The notes under the pieces are model-generated. The model did no database searches, was not told the DNA's origin, and worked only from the letters and a program-made list of their open reading frames with translations. DNA of 64,000 nt from Azadirachta indica (taxonomy: Eukaryota; Streptophyta; Magnoliopsida; Sapindales; Meliaceae), in NCBI GenBank assembly GCA_022749755.1, contig CM040440.1, forward strand, positions 7,861,269 through 7,925,268. Reading direction: 5' to 3'. Below are positions 21,704-35,000 of the stretch, one piece after another. Position numbers and translations under genes: made by a program. How positions within the stretch are numbered: the first letter of the stretch is position 1; every line of letters begins with the position of its first letter.

Positions 21704-22190
21704 TTTTTGTTTGCTGTGAATGAGAAAATAGAAGTTGCTTTTCAAAATGCAACGTAGCTCTTTGCCTTCAATGGGTTACCATATGCTCCATATATACACG
21801 AGGAGAGGAGGGAACAAGAGGAATCTGCTGCTCGTAAAATATGAAATTATAACATGATTTTGTATTGTTTGTCTCCTCCTACCATCTTAACCAACTTATT
21901 TTTTTAGCTACAAATCAAATTGGAGATCCATAAAATATGCAGTGCACGAATGGCATTGACTTTGTCTCCTCTGCAAGAATACAAGAGAGGCCATACAGTT
22001 TGGCCTGGCTCCCTCCAGGAAACAGCACCTCTGTGACGCTCGTGCGTTCTTATAGTTGATTTATATGATCTGGAAATTTATGAAAATGTAAAAATATGCA
22101 CTGCATGGTGGATCAGTTGACTGATTCTGTTACCTCTGATATAATACAAGTGAAGCAACCCAGCTTGGCTTGCCTCCCTGTTGGAAATTT
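21704..22190 (-). promoter_or_regulatory. Upstream region of DUF241 gene B8
   Basis: GCAAAGAGCTACG leader, TATATATA near 21790-21796, TGTCTC at 21870-21875 and 21963-21968, modules at 21935-22030 and 22095-22190. The part with GATATAATTTT..GCATAAAA present in the other copies is deleted between 21860 and 21870, bringing the elements closer to the start. Confidence 0.5.
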
Positions 22191-22950
22191 AATGTGATTG
22201 TTCTGAAACTCTGCATGCGCACTTATATATTATGAAATGTTTTCTGATCGTACAATGTAAATCAATCAGTTGCTTATTCTCTTCATCTGGCAAAGTTCTT
22301 CAATGCCGTTGTCTGGTTTATTTGAAACTTGTTTTTCATAGTGTTTTTTGTTCTGTTCATGTATAAATTTCTGCACATTATCTTATGATTGCAAGATGTG
22401 TCTAATGACAACGTTTTCATTTCTCTAATTTACCCAGCAAGATGTCGAGAAACTATACAAATTCTTTGTGTTTCTGTTCTGTTCATGCATATATTTAAAC
22501 CGGTCGGTTTTCTGTTTCCTGGAAGTCATATCTTGAACTCCCGAATATTCTATTCAAAAGGAAAAATCCATTAAAGCAATCCTATATATTCTTCCAGGAA
22601 AATCGTCTACATTTTCAGAAACAAGTGACATACTTTTAAGGCAATAGGAACTTGAAAATTTTGTTGATGTTTTCAGTTTCCTTGCTTTTCCGCGATGTTT
22701 CCAAGAAACTCATCCAATTTACATACAAAATAAGGTAGAAAGATAAATTACTTCGTTTTTGTACACAAAACAGAAAGCCATGTAAAACAGAACAAAAGCC
22801 TGTGCATTTTTAACCAATTTAATGATCATGATATAGATAAATGTAAACAAATAATTATGAACAAAAATAATGAAGCGTGTGATTTACGAAGATTTCTGAA
22901 ACAAAATGTCAGTTATTTTATTTAAGAATAAATTTGTAGTAAGTGGGATG

Positions 22951-22973
22951 GTGTTTCACGAAAAGTGAAACAC
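22951..22973. repeat. Perfect 9 bp stem hairpin
   Basis: GTGTTTCAC, GAAAA loop, GTGAAACAC. An outer pair GGTGTT (22950-22955) and AACACC (22978-22983) extends or competes with it. Next to the GC-rich patch at 22984-23138, whose ends are GCCCGAT and ATCGGGC. Confidence 0.8.
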
Positions 22974-23423
22974 AAAGAACACCGCCCGATTGTTTAGACC
23001 TGCAATTTAGCCCAGGCCCGGTCCGAGTGTAAAAAGTGTCCACACTTTGTTAAAACAGCCCAGACCGAAGCCCAGATCTGCCCGAGACATTTTCCTTCGT
23101 CCATCCGCTGCTTCGCACTTTAAAAATCCGGATCGGGCACAAATCAACGAGGTGAATGAAGCGTGTAATTGTAAATGCAAACCACTAGTATAATAAGTCG
23201 TTCCCTGACACAATAATATTATAATGAGGATGTACATGAAAATCTTTTGCATGTTACGTCATAATTTGCTGTTGTATCAAAATTTAGGGGCTCATATGTT
23301 ATTATCGACTCCATAACGTAACTAAACTCACCCCCTCTTCGTCCTGCAACAGAAGAGAAAAAAAGAACAGAGAACACACAATACAGCGCGAGAATTTCTG
23401 AATTTCTTTTCTTTTATCAGTAA

Positions 23424-23444
23424 ATGAAAGCTGAGGGAGTTTAA
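23424..23444 (+). promoter_or_regulatory. Short upstream ORF in the VPS16 leader
   Basis: ATG AAA GCT GAG GGA GTT TAA, ending 59 bases before the VPS16 ATG. It counts only if the transcript starts upstream of 23424, which the purine-rich leader suggests but does not prove. Confidence 0.35.
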
Positions 23445-23503
23445 ATTTTAACAAGTATATCTAAATTCAATCACAGCATCAGAATTCCAGCGCCGACAGC
23501 AAC

Positions 23504-26500
23504 ATGGCCAACGTTTCGGTGGCCGCGGAGTGGCAGCTTGTCTACAACCGATACTACAGAAAGCCCGAGCTGTATCAAATGAGATGGAAAAATATTGAAT
23601 TGAGCCGCAACAAGGTCGCTTGTGCTCCATTCGGCTGTCCAATCGCCGTGATCCGTGACGACTCGAAGATCGTCCAACTGTACGCCGAATCTGCACTCCG
23701 TAAACTTCGAATTTTCAACTCGGCCGGCGTTCTCATCTCCGAAACGGTATGGAAAAACCCAGGCGGACGCTTGATCGGAATGTCGTGGTCCGAAGACCAA
23801 ACCCTAATCTGCATAGTCCAGGACGGTACCGTTTACCGATACAACATCCACGCGGAACTCATTGAGCCGAACGCCTCGATGGGGAAGGAGTGTTTCGAGG
23901 AGAACGTGGTGGAATGTATATTTTGGGGGAACGGCGTCGTTTGCGTGACGGAGGCGAACCGGTATTTCTGCGTGGCGGATTTTAAGACGATGAAAGTGTG
24001 CGAGCTGGCGAGGCCAGAGATTGAAGAGTTGCCACACTGTGTGGCTGTAATTGAGCCGAAATATACGATGACGGGCAATGTAGAGGTATTGATTGGAAGT
24101 GATAATGGAGTATTGATGTTGGATGAAGATGGTGTGCAGAAGGTTGATGATACACTGGTTCAGAAGATGGCTGTTTCTCCCAGTGGGAATTTCGTTGCTT
24201 GTTTTACTCATGATGGTCGCCTTGTCGTTAACAATATTGACTTCAGCTCCGCTGTTATTGACGAGTCTTGTGAGGTTGGTTTTTGATTCTTATTGATTTA
24301 CATTTTATTCAAATTGCAAGCCGTGTTATAGCCTTTGGAAACTTTTTCAAGATTGCAAATCAAGTACACACTTCAAATTTTAAAATTTTCGTGTAACATA
24401 CAAATTCCTAGTAGTATTTGTCAGTTTATGGCAATGGCTTATCATTAATTGGTATCTGATTGTTTTTTTAATCAGTCAGCCCTTCCTCCAGAGCAGCTAG
24501 CTTGGTGTGGAATGGACAGCATACTTCTTTATTGGGATGATATGCTTTTGATGGTGGCTCCTCAAGCAGAGCCATTGCGCTACTTCTATGATGAGCCATT
24601 AGTTCTTATTCCAGAGTGTGATGGAGTGAGGATACTATCTAACACGAGTATGGAATTCCTACAACGGGTCCCTACTTCTACCGAACAGATTTTTGCAATC
24701 GGAAGTACATCACCTGCGGCTTTACTATATGATGCCTTGGATCATTTTGATAGGCGAAGTGCCAAGGTGTGTCACTAAAAGAAGTTGGTCTGTTCTTCCC
24801 TTCTCTATTAGTGGCTACTTAACAATGGTTTGGTTAATCATCTTCAGTATAAAATGCTGTTATAATCAATTTTCATTCACTTATTCTTGCAGTAAATTCA
24901 CAGTTAATGATGTTTACTGAATTTGTCTGTAACTGGGGTTGCTTCAATTTTTGTCATTGTATGCGTGAAGTCTTTGATATTACAAGCTAAATAAACTTTG
25001 GTTATAAGAACTTGCTTATTACTGGCTGCTGTATGCACATTAAGTTCCTTTTCTTTGTATTGCTTCTGTTACCTCTCTTATTTCCCAAAAGTAAGAAAGG
25101 AGACTTGGATTTTGACTACTTTATATCTTCCTTATATGTAAAAAATAAACTAATAAAAATATATATCTTCTCCAAGCAGTGCGTATTATCTGTAATTTTG
25201 CTAAAAGAAAATATATTGTTGTTTACCAGGCAGATGAAAATTTGAGATTGATACGTGCATCCTTGCCTGAGGCTGTTGAAGCATGTATTGATGCTGCTGG
25301 CCATGAATTTGATGCTTCTCGTCAGCGGACACTGTTGAGAGCTGCAAGCTATGGCCAAGCCTTTTGCAGGTTAGTTTGGTTAATTAGTTGTTATCTTAGG
25401 TTTTTCTGCTATCAGAACTTGCTTGTTTTGACAAATGAAAGATATCATTAGCTGGATATGTGAAAGTTTAAATATTTTGTTATTCAGCTTTGTTACACTA
25501 TGAAAAGTTCAATAGCATCTGGGAATAGAGGAAACCACTGAGAGTGAAGTTCTGGGCCCGGATTCATAACACTATTTTTTGTGTCTCAATAAATTGGTTT
25601 ACAAAGATTGCTTACATGTTTTACCCCTTTTATTTACCTGTTATATAGATAAATTTGGGTGCATATATTAATTTCAGTTAAGATTTTCTAATTTTTCCAA
25701 ACTTATAGAAATTATCTTTCCTAATGAAACCAATAAATATCAACCTAACTCAGGATGTGCACTTCATTGATGCTTATTCCTTTCTGCTTAATATTTGATT
25801 TGAAAGCTTATTGGCCTTGGTTTTGGATTGGTATTTTGTTCTTTGTCTTATGTGGAGTTGGAGAAGGTTTTCCTCCTGGCTTTCTATGTCACTCTTGAAT
25901 TGTTGGCCTACAACCAAATTATGTAATCATGCAAATTAAGAACTGTCATTGAATCTGACTCTGTTGGGGCATCATTCCATAAGAACTAGAAATTGTAGAC
26001 TCTCATGTTTCGTATCAATCAGGCAGTATAGGGTACTTATCTAGCAATATGCTGCCTTTTAGTTTTCTCTCTTCTTGTTTGTTTGAGTTTTAGTAATCTC
26101 GTGGAACTTTCCATCCAGTGCATCTTAGAGCAATGTTACAGGTTTATGTCTGTGAATTACCCGTGTCTAACAGCATCTTTGGTGCTTAAGATGATTGGTT
26201 CATAATATTTGTGCAAGAAGAAAGTTTGTTTACCTTTTCTTTTCCTGATTTGGCTCTCGGTAATGATATCCAGTTGGCTTTGACAGCAATTTTCAACGTG
26301 ATCGTATTCAAGAGATGAGCAAAACTTTGCGGGTTCTGAATGCTGTGCGTGACCCTGAGATTGGCATTCCCCTTAGTATCCAGCAGTACAAGGTCTTCAA
26401 TCTTTGCCAATATTAATGCTGATTTATGTGCTATTTCTTGAATTTATGTTGAATGAACTTGTTGCCCCAGTTGCTTACAGCATCTGTTTTGATTGGCCGT

Positions 26501-29500
26501 TTGATAAATGCCAACCGCCACCTTCTTGCACTGCGTATATCAGAGTACCTGGGGATGAATCAAGTAAGTTAAAATATAAAAGGCTGATATATGGTTTCTT
26601 TTTAATTGATTTCTACCTTGCCATTTTGTTCCATCATCTAAACAGAGTAGTTGTCTATAATCAGTAGTATTGGAAGCTTATTAATGACACTGTTGCTCGA
26701 GTCTTCTTGGATACATAGGACATCTACATTTATTGCTTTGTTCTCAATATATAAGTAATCAGATCCATTTCTAGAGTACTAATAATTGGTTTTTAATGAT
26801 CATACCAATAATTAATTTGTTTTCTTTTTGGATAGTCACTGCTTCATATTACATGGAGTAGAATGCATGAAATGTATCTTTCTTTTTGCTCCTTTCTTCT
26901 CAGGAGGTGGTGATTATGCACTGGGCTTGTTCAAAGATAACAGCTTCATTATCAATTCCCGACATCACTCTCCTGGAAATCTTACTTGATAAGGTTTGTG
27001 TTCCCCTGTTATTTTTGTGTAGATAAGCCCTCAAAAGTTACAGGTTATTCAGTTATTTAGCTTAATGCAAATTTGACATCTGAAATGATGGTTTTTTGAG
27101 TTTTAGCTCAAATTATGCAAAGGCATATCCTACGCAGCCGTTGCTGCTCATGCAGATAAGAGTGGTCGCCGAAAGTTAGCTGCTATGCTTGTTGAAAATG
27201 AACCCCGATCTTCCAAACAGGTTACCTTTATTCCCCTGCACTGTCCAGTTTAACATCTCTGATAATTTCCTGCTGTTATGTTTTATTTTTAATTTTCGGC
27301 CTTTCTCACACAAAATTCTTTTGCTTAAGGATATTTCTCACATTTTGATTCTGCATTCAGGTTCCTCTCTTGTTAAGCATAGGAGAGGAGGATACCGCTT
27401 TGGTGAAGGCAACTGAAAGTGGTGATACTGATCTTGTTTATCTTGTTCTGTTTCATATTTGGCAAAAGGTATATTTTCAGTAATTTGTGTATTATCATAT
27501 AAGAACGTTAAAATACTATCTATCTGCCATACAAACAAGAGCACAGTGTGATCTGTAAATTAATTCATCCTAGACACATTGCTGTTTCAGAGGCCTGCAT
27601 TGGAGTTTTTTGGAACAATACAAGCCAGACCCCTGGCATGCGATTTATTTGTAATATATGCACGGTGAGTCTCCATTACTGGTTTAATAGTCGTGAATTA
27701 TTATGCTATGAATCTTCTTTAATGTATCTAATTTTCCAGTAAATATCAAGATCAAAGTTATTAATGGCTTATATATACTTTAGGCCTAGAGCCTAAAGCC
27801 AAGGTGTGACAGATGGCATACACCAAAGAACAGGCACATGACTCAACGTGATAAATGTTACATTTGCTGATCATAGAAAAAGGAAGGTTAAAGTGTCTCT
27901 ACAAGTTATAATTGACTTGCAAACTTGATGTTAAAAAATTAACAAAGATGATGATTATGAATGACAAAAAAGTGTATGTTTGAGTTTATCAGTGGAAACT
28001 TTGTTGAAGAAGAAAAATCATGGGAACCCTCCTCTTGTATTTCATTATGTATGTCCTTCACAATTAGATTGAATGGTTTGTCAAGATTAATACAAAGAAG
28101 TTAACATGGTGCATCACATAGCATTGTAAATCTGCTTATTAAAAAAAGTTACTTTAAAGAGGTATGTCTTGTGCATTGGAGGCTAAGGTTGTCCATAAAG
28201 GAGTCCCAGTCTGATGCATGACTGGGTGTGAAGACTTCATCTGAGCACATTTTGTGCCTAGGTGCACATTGATCAACAGTGGTCAAAATGTGGCCCAATG
28301 ATTCAATGATTTTCTCTTCATTTTTGCATTGGTGTTCATTATATGCTTTGTTTCAGGTGTTACAAGCATGAATTCCTGAAGGACTTCTTCCTATCAACTG
28401 GACAGCTTCAGGTAGGTTTAAACTGTTGGAATTTCATTATTTGGTCTCTGGGTTCTGGCAGGGGCAGGAAATCAGAGATTGTCAGGTGCTGTGCTAAGTG
28501 GTATTAATAGTGTATTTGGTTTCAGTAATAAATCAAATATCTATTTTTCACCACCTTGGAATACTTGAATGTAGTTAATGTAGTTGTAGGCATAATGTTT
28601 AAACTCTTATAGCATAGATGTGGAATTTGAAGTTTTTGTGAATCATCAATATTCCTTAGGGCTTCCAGTTTTCCTTTGATTCACTTATATTTATTACTTT
28701 TACTACTTTGAACTTCAAAATACGGCTGAGCCATATATTCGACAAATATGCAGTCTTGTACTCCGCATAAATAAAAAATTATTCCTGGGTGTTAAAGATT
28801 TGGATTGTGTTCTGTTTGTTCTTATAGTGTCCGTTGTGTGCTAAAAGGATAGCATGTCAAGCATGTGTAGGATGGTTTCCATTGCAAGACAGGCGGAAGA
28901 AGCCATATTGCTTATCACATTTTAAACTCTTCATTTCAATTACTAGCTGAAAAATTTGTATTCCATTCGCCTTGTAATGCTTCTGTTGGTAGATAGTTCA
29001 ATTTAATGATTGTAAATCTATGGACCATAGACGACTGGTCAGAAATTGTGTAGATTTGTGAATGCAACACTAGTCGTGAAAATTTTTGTCACCAAGGGAT
29101 CTTTTTTTCTGTCCTTAAATGTGTGCATGGACAACATATCAAATTTGGTGTAGTTTCTTATGCATTTAGTCCATAATGCTCCATAAATTTATTTGTTGTC
29201 AAACTTACCTTAGCTTACCCAAATTTTGTATACTTTTGCGATTTTCTGTTATTGCTCTCCTTTTTTGGTCAATTTGTTTTTAATATGAAGCTTTGGTTTC
29301 TTAGGAGGTGGCTTTTCTTCTTTGGAAAGAGTCTTGGGAATTAGGAAAAAATCCTATGGCTAGTAATGGTTCTCCTCTTCATGGTCCACGCATAAAGCGT
29401 ATTGAGAAGGCTCAAAGTCTTTTTTCAGAAACCAAGGAACACACGTTTGAGTCAAAAGCTGCTGAAGAACACGCAAAATTGTTGAGGTGAGAAATAGTTA

Positions 29501-31235
29501 TATGTGCCACTTGCTTGTATCAATTTTAAACAGTGTGCATGCTTTTGTCGTTTTTGCACGATTTCATATGCATTGAGATACAAGCATACTAAAATACATT
29601 GATTGGATATATGGTCATTTGAACATGTATACAGAGTAAATTATGTCTCATGTCTTTTACTCATTAACAATTTCAAGGTTTTAGACATTAAATAGTAAGG
29701 CTCTAAATTAAGGATGTAAATGAGTGGCCTTGTTTGGGTTCTATATTTTTAGAGTGTTGTTCAAAAAGAAAAGCAAGAGATATATATTTTGCTTTCCACC
29801 AATGGAGATGTTTTAAGTATAATACTATACATATATACTGTATACACTTAGAATTGTTTAGAGTTGTTGTATCTTAATTGATATTAACATTGGAAGTGCA
29901 TATTGCCATGCATGCCATGTAAATTGTGAAGGTTCTATGCATATTTTCTTGTTACACTCAAATACACGTAGATATTTAATGTATTATTTCGTGTGCATTA
30001 TAACATTGGATTATAGGAAATAGAAATAATTATAGGTTTTACTCCAATAAAAAGAGTATCTAAGCTAATCTTGACTAATGGAGTCTTTACCTGTTCCCTG
30101 TTCTGTGTCATTGATTGATTTACCTATCAGAGATTTATTTCCTATTACTATCTATTTTGACAGAATCCAACATGAGCTAGAAGTATCCACCAAACAAGCC
30201 ATTTTTGTTGATTCAAGTATAAGTGATACTATTCGCACATGTATTGTGCTGGGAAATCATCGAGCTGCAATGAAAGTGAAGACTGAGTTCAAGGTCTGTA
30301 GAGTTTCCCTTGTGTTCCAAGGTGGCTCTTGTGCCTTCTTGAAGAAGCATATTTTTTATGGGTTATAGAACATTGACCTTCCTTAAGCATGATAGTTTAT
30401 GGGCTTATATTGCAGTCACTCAAGCCTTGATTTGTGCATTTTCAAGTTATCTCAGGTTTCTGAGAAGAGATGGTATTGGCTTAAAGTTTTTGCTTTGGCT
30501 ACAATTAGAGATTGGAATGCCCTAGAAAAGTTCTCAAAGGAGAAGAGACCACCAATTGGTAAAGTTTTATATTTCCTGTTTAACTTCAGTGTCAAGAACT
30601 TTGAAATAGATATCTTGTTTTTGTCATTCCGTGGTAGACAGGATCACTTAGGTAACTATATGTTTTCTGTCGTCAAATAGGTTATAGGCCATTTGTCGAG
30701 GCATGTATAGATGCAGATGAGAAAGCTGAAGCACTAAAATATATCCCAAAACTTGCAGATCCAAGAGAAAGGGCTGAGGTAAGCTATACTTGGCCTACAA
30801 ACTTTATGAATAGTGTTGCATGAAATTCAAATTTTGCTGCTTATGAAGACCCATCATCAGACCATGCAGCATGTAATCTGTATGCACAATATTTGAATAA
30901 TGGTTTTAGATTCCATGTTTCCTAGTTCTCTGCTGGCCAAATGTTGTAATTTGGAGTTAGATCTTGCCACAGTTCAAAAACAAATATGATATTCAGCCCT
31001 ACCCATATTGGCTACAGCTGTTTGTGTATCATGCCAGTGCTTGATCATGTCTGTCTCTGATTTTAAACAGGCTTACGCTCGGATTGGTATGGCCAAGGAA
31101 GCGGCTGATGCTGCTTCACAGGCAAAAGATGGTGAATTGCTTGGACGATTGAAATTGACATTTTCACAAAATACAGCAGCTTCATCAATTTTCGATACTC
31201 TCCGAGATAGATTGTCCTTCCAAGGTGTTTCTTAG
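23504..31235 (+). CDS. VPS16: Vacuolar protein sorting protein 16 (VACUOLELESS1 orthologue)
   Basis: VPS16 is a core subunit of the HOPS and CORVET tethering complexes, which mediate fusion at endosomes and the tonoplast; the Arabidopsis orthologue VCL1 is needed for vacuole formation. Joined exons: 23504-24274, 24476-24766, 25230-25369, 26287-26392, 26471-26563, 26904-26993, 27107-27220, 27361-27468, 27591-27664, 28357-28411, 29305-29486, 30164-30293, 30456-30558, 30681-30778, 31071-31235. All junctions are GT-AG and keep frame, giving 839 aa, close to the family length. The N-terminal beta-propeller-like VPS16_N region covers about residues 5-430 (SALPPEQLAWCG at 258). The helical VPS16_C region covers about 520-835 (EVAFLLWKESWELG, EEHAKLLRIQHELE, KRWYWLKVFALATI). 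It ends FQGVS. A six-codon uORF lies at 23424-23444. Confidence 0.95.
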
Positions 31236-32052
31236 TCTGGATCTATTCATTTTTTTTTTTTTAATTTTTACTTTGTAAGTTTGTCTGTTTGTAGTGTGCA
31301 CAAGATCATGTTATTGAATGAGAGTTAAGGCAGATAGGGAATCTTGTTTGCTTTGTTGACACTGTTTAATTTATATATATTGATTTCCGTTGTCATATTT
31401 AGACAAAAGTACAGAAACTGTGTAACTCGTGAGATCAACTGCGGGAATTTTCTTTTGACTTTCTTGCATGTGAGGAGGGATGAATTTACAATTTCCCCAA
31501 GGGCTTCCATCATGGACTGTAAAATGATGAGTATTATGGTACGGTTTGAATTGGATGGCTTTCTAAAAGAGAGTATGTTTGGTAAAATGGAGTCGTGAAG
31601 TGATATTTGTGTCTGATCATTTTCTTTTGTTTGATCTTCTGATGTGGATGCTGATCATATGCTCAAGAACTAGAAGGAATAACATCAATGTTTCCTCAGG
31701 AATGGGTTTTTAACTTGCCCTCTCCAATAATTAGAGCACCATGACCACAACTACGAAACCATCTTGGCATTGTAGCCATTTCTATTCCCATTTCTGTGGA
31801 CCGCAATAAAAATTAAAAAAAAAAATTCTCTATCATTACAGATTTTAGATTAGTATGAGATGGAAAAGAAAGAATTTTCTTCAGTAAACACTGATTATAG
31901 TTTTAAGAGATCTAACCGAGTCACTTTTATTACCGATGGCCGAACATAAACAACTACGAAAGCAGAGAAATGCTTGATAGCAGCACTTCTCCGTTCTCGC
32001 TTATACTTTGATTACTAGTATACATAACATAGATAAATCATCTCCGGGAAAT
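31236..32052. other. Convergent 3' region between VPS16 and the hydrolase-like gene
   Basis: About 0.8 kb that must hold the 3' UTRs of both converging genes. Poly(T) at about 31251-31262 and poly(A) near 31813-31826. No further gene recognised. Confidence 0.5.
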
Positions 32053-35000
32053 CTATTTAGCTTCATCTATCACCTTAGGAGTTGAATACGCAGAATTCTC
32101 ATATTTTCCATCCCACCTGTAAATTTAGTTTAGATTGAATAATATTAACAAACAGAAATAATTTAACTTTGGTAACAGAAAAAAAAGTTAAAAAGTTTGA
32201 GAGTCAGATTAGAACTAGCATGCCACTCCAACCTGCATTCTTCCTTCTCTGGAATATGCAGCTCTAAATCATCTGCAAATGGCTGGAAAACTAGTTCCAC
32301 CTTCTCGTCATCAACCTTATCAAGTGTTGGCGGATCCCACTGTAACAAGTTGCCCATTTTATTCAGAGAAGAAAGACAAAAAAAAAAAAAAACACCCCTA
32401 TGAATTATTTTGCAGGCGCATTCGAAAGTAATCAGGAATCCATTTAAGAGAGAGAACATACTTTTGGAGCATTATCCTTGTCAATGGTGAGAGCTCTAAT
32501 ACCCTATGTACCAAAAAAGAGAGATATCATTTTCATAAGTTGGGCAGCAATTCCAAATTTTTAAATAGGGTTATATATTGTTGTTAATTTTGTCACTGAT
32601 ATTACCTCATAGACATCCGCAGATATTATTGCTCGTAATATGTTTATCGTCACTCTAAATTCCTTCTTCAGACATTCTGCCAGGGTTTGCTTCCTGCCTT
32701 CACGCACCTGCAGCACAAAATTTTCTTTTCTTTAGGATTCATTGTAGCCAAACTCAATTTTGATGAAGCAGATCATCATGTAAAAGAAGAATATAAAACC
32801 ATCAATTCGAGTTAAGAATCAACTATGAAACACATACAACTAAAGGTCATTACCGATTTTAGTGTTATTTTCAATCCTGTGGGTGAAGACCTCTTTAATC
32901 CCTTCAGCACTGGACCTATCCACCCATTTCCTTGTTTGCCTGCCTCTGCTTCCTGAAAGCAAAGTATCATTCATCTAGATTACACACGTGATTGAAGACA
33001 CCATCAATATATATATATATATATATACATATATATAGCATCATAATGTTTCAGTGGAACGTTAAATTTGAATAAGACATTTTAAAGGGACTTACAAATG
33101 ATTTTATAATCTCACCCATGGTGTCCTTGGAGAAACACTCATCAATTATAGACTTCCTGTAGTTTTGATATTACAGCACTCATTAATCAAAATGTAATGG
33201 ATATGACCGGAAAAAAGCAATGATATTTCACCATTCTTTAATCATATAGCCAAAGAGAAGCCTTGTTGGCATGGTTTTCAAGGAATCATTCATTTATGAA
33301 GTTCCTTGTTCTGAGTTACCTTAAATGCAGTCAAGCACACAAAGTAACACAGACAGAGAAAGAATCCATGTTTTGATAGTTTGGATTTATTACTTGTTTA
33401 AGATGCTTTCTCCATCAAGTTGAACTTCTTCAGAGAACTCTTCAATTGCAGATTTGACACTATTCTCGTTGCCAGTGTTTAAGCTTATGAGATGCTTCTC
33501 TAGCTCGGGCAATTTCTGATATATAGAACAACGAGTATTATGTTTTATAATTCATTCTTCCACTCTGGAAAGTATAGACATGAAATAGGAGCAAAAACAA
33601 CAGTATTCAAACAAATGAACATGCAGTCAACCTATCTTGCCTCCAGAATGCCTTTCAGCAATTGTAGTCCATAAATCAAGTGACAAACTACCTTGAGCTC
33701 ATATATAAGCCTTCAAGTTAGTCTTGAATTAGACTCCCAGTTTACAGAGACTACCATCAGTTTTATTAAAAGATGTTATATTTGGATCAAGTTATTGTTT
33801 TTGTATATTGTAAATTGATAAATTGGACTGTACAGATGAATTTGGATGAAAAATCCTTTATAACCAAGACATATTGGTAAAACCAGCCAAAACCTAGAAA
33901 CCCTGTCAGCATTTCTTCAATCATTAGTTTCCATCCATTATTACACATTCCGTCCTTTGGGAGCTTCTAAACCTGCAACATTTATCTGGCTAGGGAACCA
34001 ACCATCATTTTGTTCCTTGTAACTCACAAACTATAGAAATATACAAGAGAGACGTTGACTTGTGCCACCTATGAGACAATAATTTCAAGATAGAGTTTAT
34101 AAGGAAGATAATCAAGATTTAGGCTGGTTCAAAGTTTAAACTCACCTCAGAAGGGACGAAATGGGTGGCCAGTCCAGCTGCAACCAGTTCCTTACCATTT
34201 AGCCTTGCTCCCGTTAAGGCCAGGAATTCCCCTGCATAGCCAACAAGCTTTTAGTTATCTCAATAAGAGCCTCTGCATGTAGAAATCTTAAATTGTTTTC
34301 AGATGGAAAACAAGAAATTCATCATTTATATTGGCAGAATTTTCAGTATAAGTAGTGGCCCATCTCATTCTGTCACTCAGCACCTAATCCAATACCCATG
34401 TCAAACAAATTAATTTTTGCAAAAGATACAAACACTTTCCCTTGAGATTGAAGTAGAAAAGAGGACATTCTATACTTAAATTTTTTGTTCAAGAAGGAAA
34501 TTGAAAAACAAAAGCAGATACACATTTATCTCAACCTCCTTTTGCCACTGCAAGCTTACCTAAATGCCCAGGCAGACGGGAATGAATGAAAGAGAAACCA
34601 CAATCAGTATGAAAACCGATACTTGCTTCTGGAGTAGAAAAAACCTATGAAAAAACATTGATAATAACCACTAATTAAGTTTACAATAAGGAGTCAAGTA
34701 CAAACCAATGAAACTAATAGAAATTTTCAGCTCATAATCATTCAACAGGTATTAAGGATACCCACAGTCTTTTCTGTGACAACTGAAAACTTCATTGGAG
34801 CCATTAAAGATGCACCTCCACCCATTGAAATTCCATGGGCAAGAGCAACCTGTTACCATCAGAGATTCATTATTATGTTTAGCATCAGAAAAGTCTAAAA
34901 CAACTTACTTTCAAAGATTTATGACAAACAGTACCTGGGTTTTATTATAGGTGTGAATGTGATGGCAAAGCCAATACATTCTGTAGACAACTTCAAGGCA

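Larger units (their letters stand above)
22191..23503. other. Boundary of the DUF241 cluster and VPS16 5' region
   Basis: Similarity to the cluster fades after about 22400. A strong hairpin (22951-22973) and a GC-rich patch with inverted ends (22984-23138) follow. The VPS16 leader probably starts near 23330-23390 (purine-rich, ACAGAAGAG). No gene seen. Confidence 0.5.

Noticed and set aside
21704..21745. N-terminal extension of B8 by 14 residues
   Set aside because: It begins at TTG and lies in sequence that is leader in all other copies.
23448..24211. Four overlapping minus-strand frames over VPS16 exon 1
   Set aside because: Shadows of a strongly coding exon; the plus strand has clear VPS16 homology.
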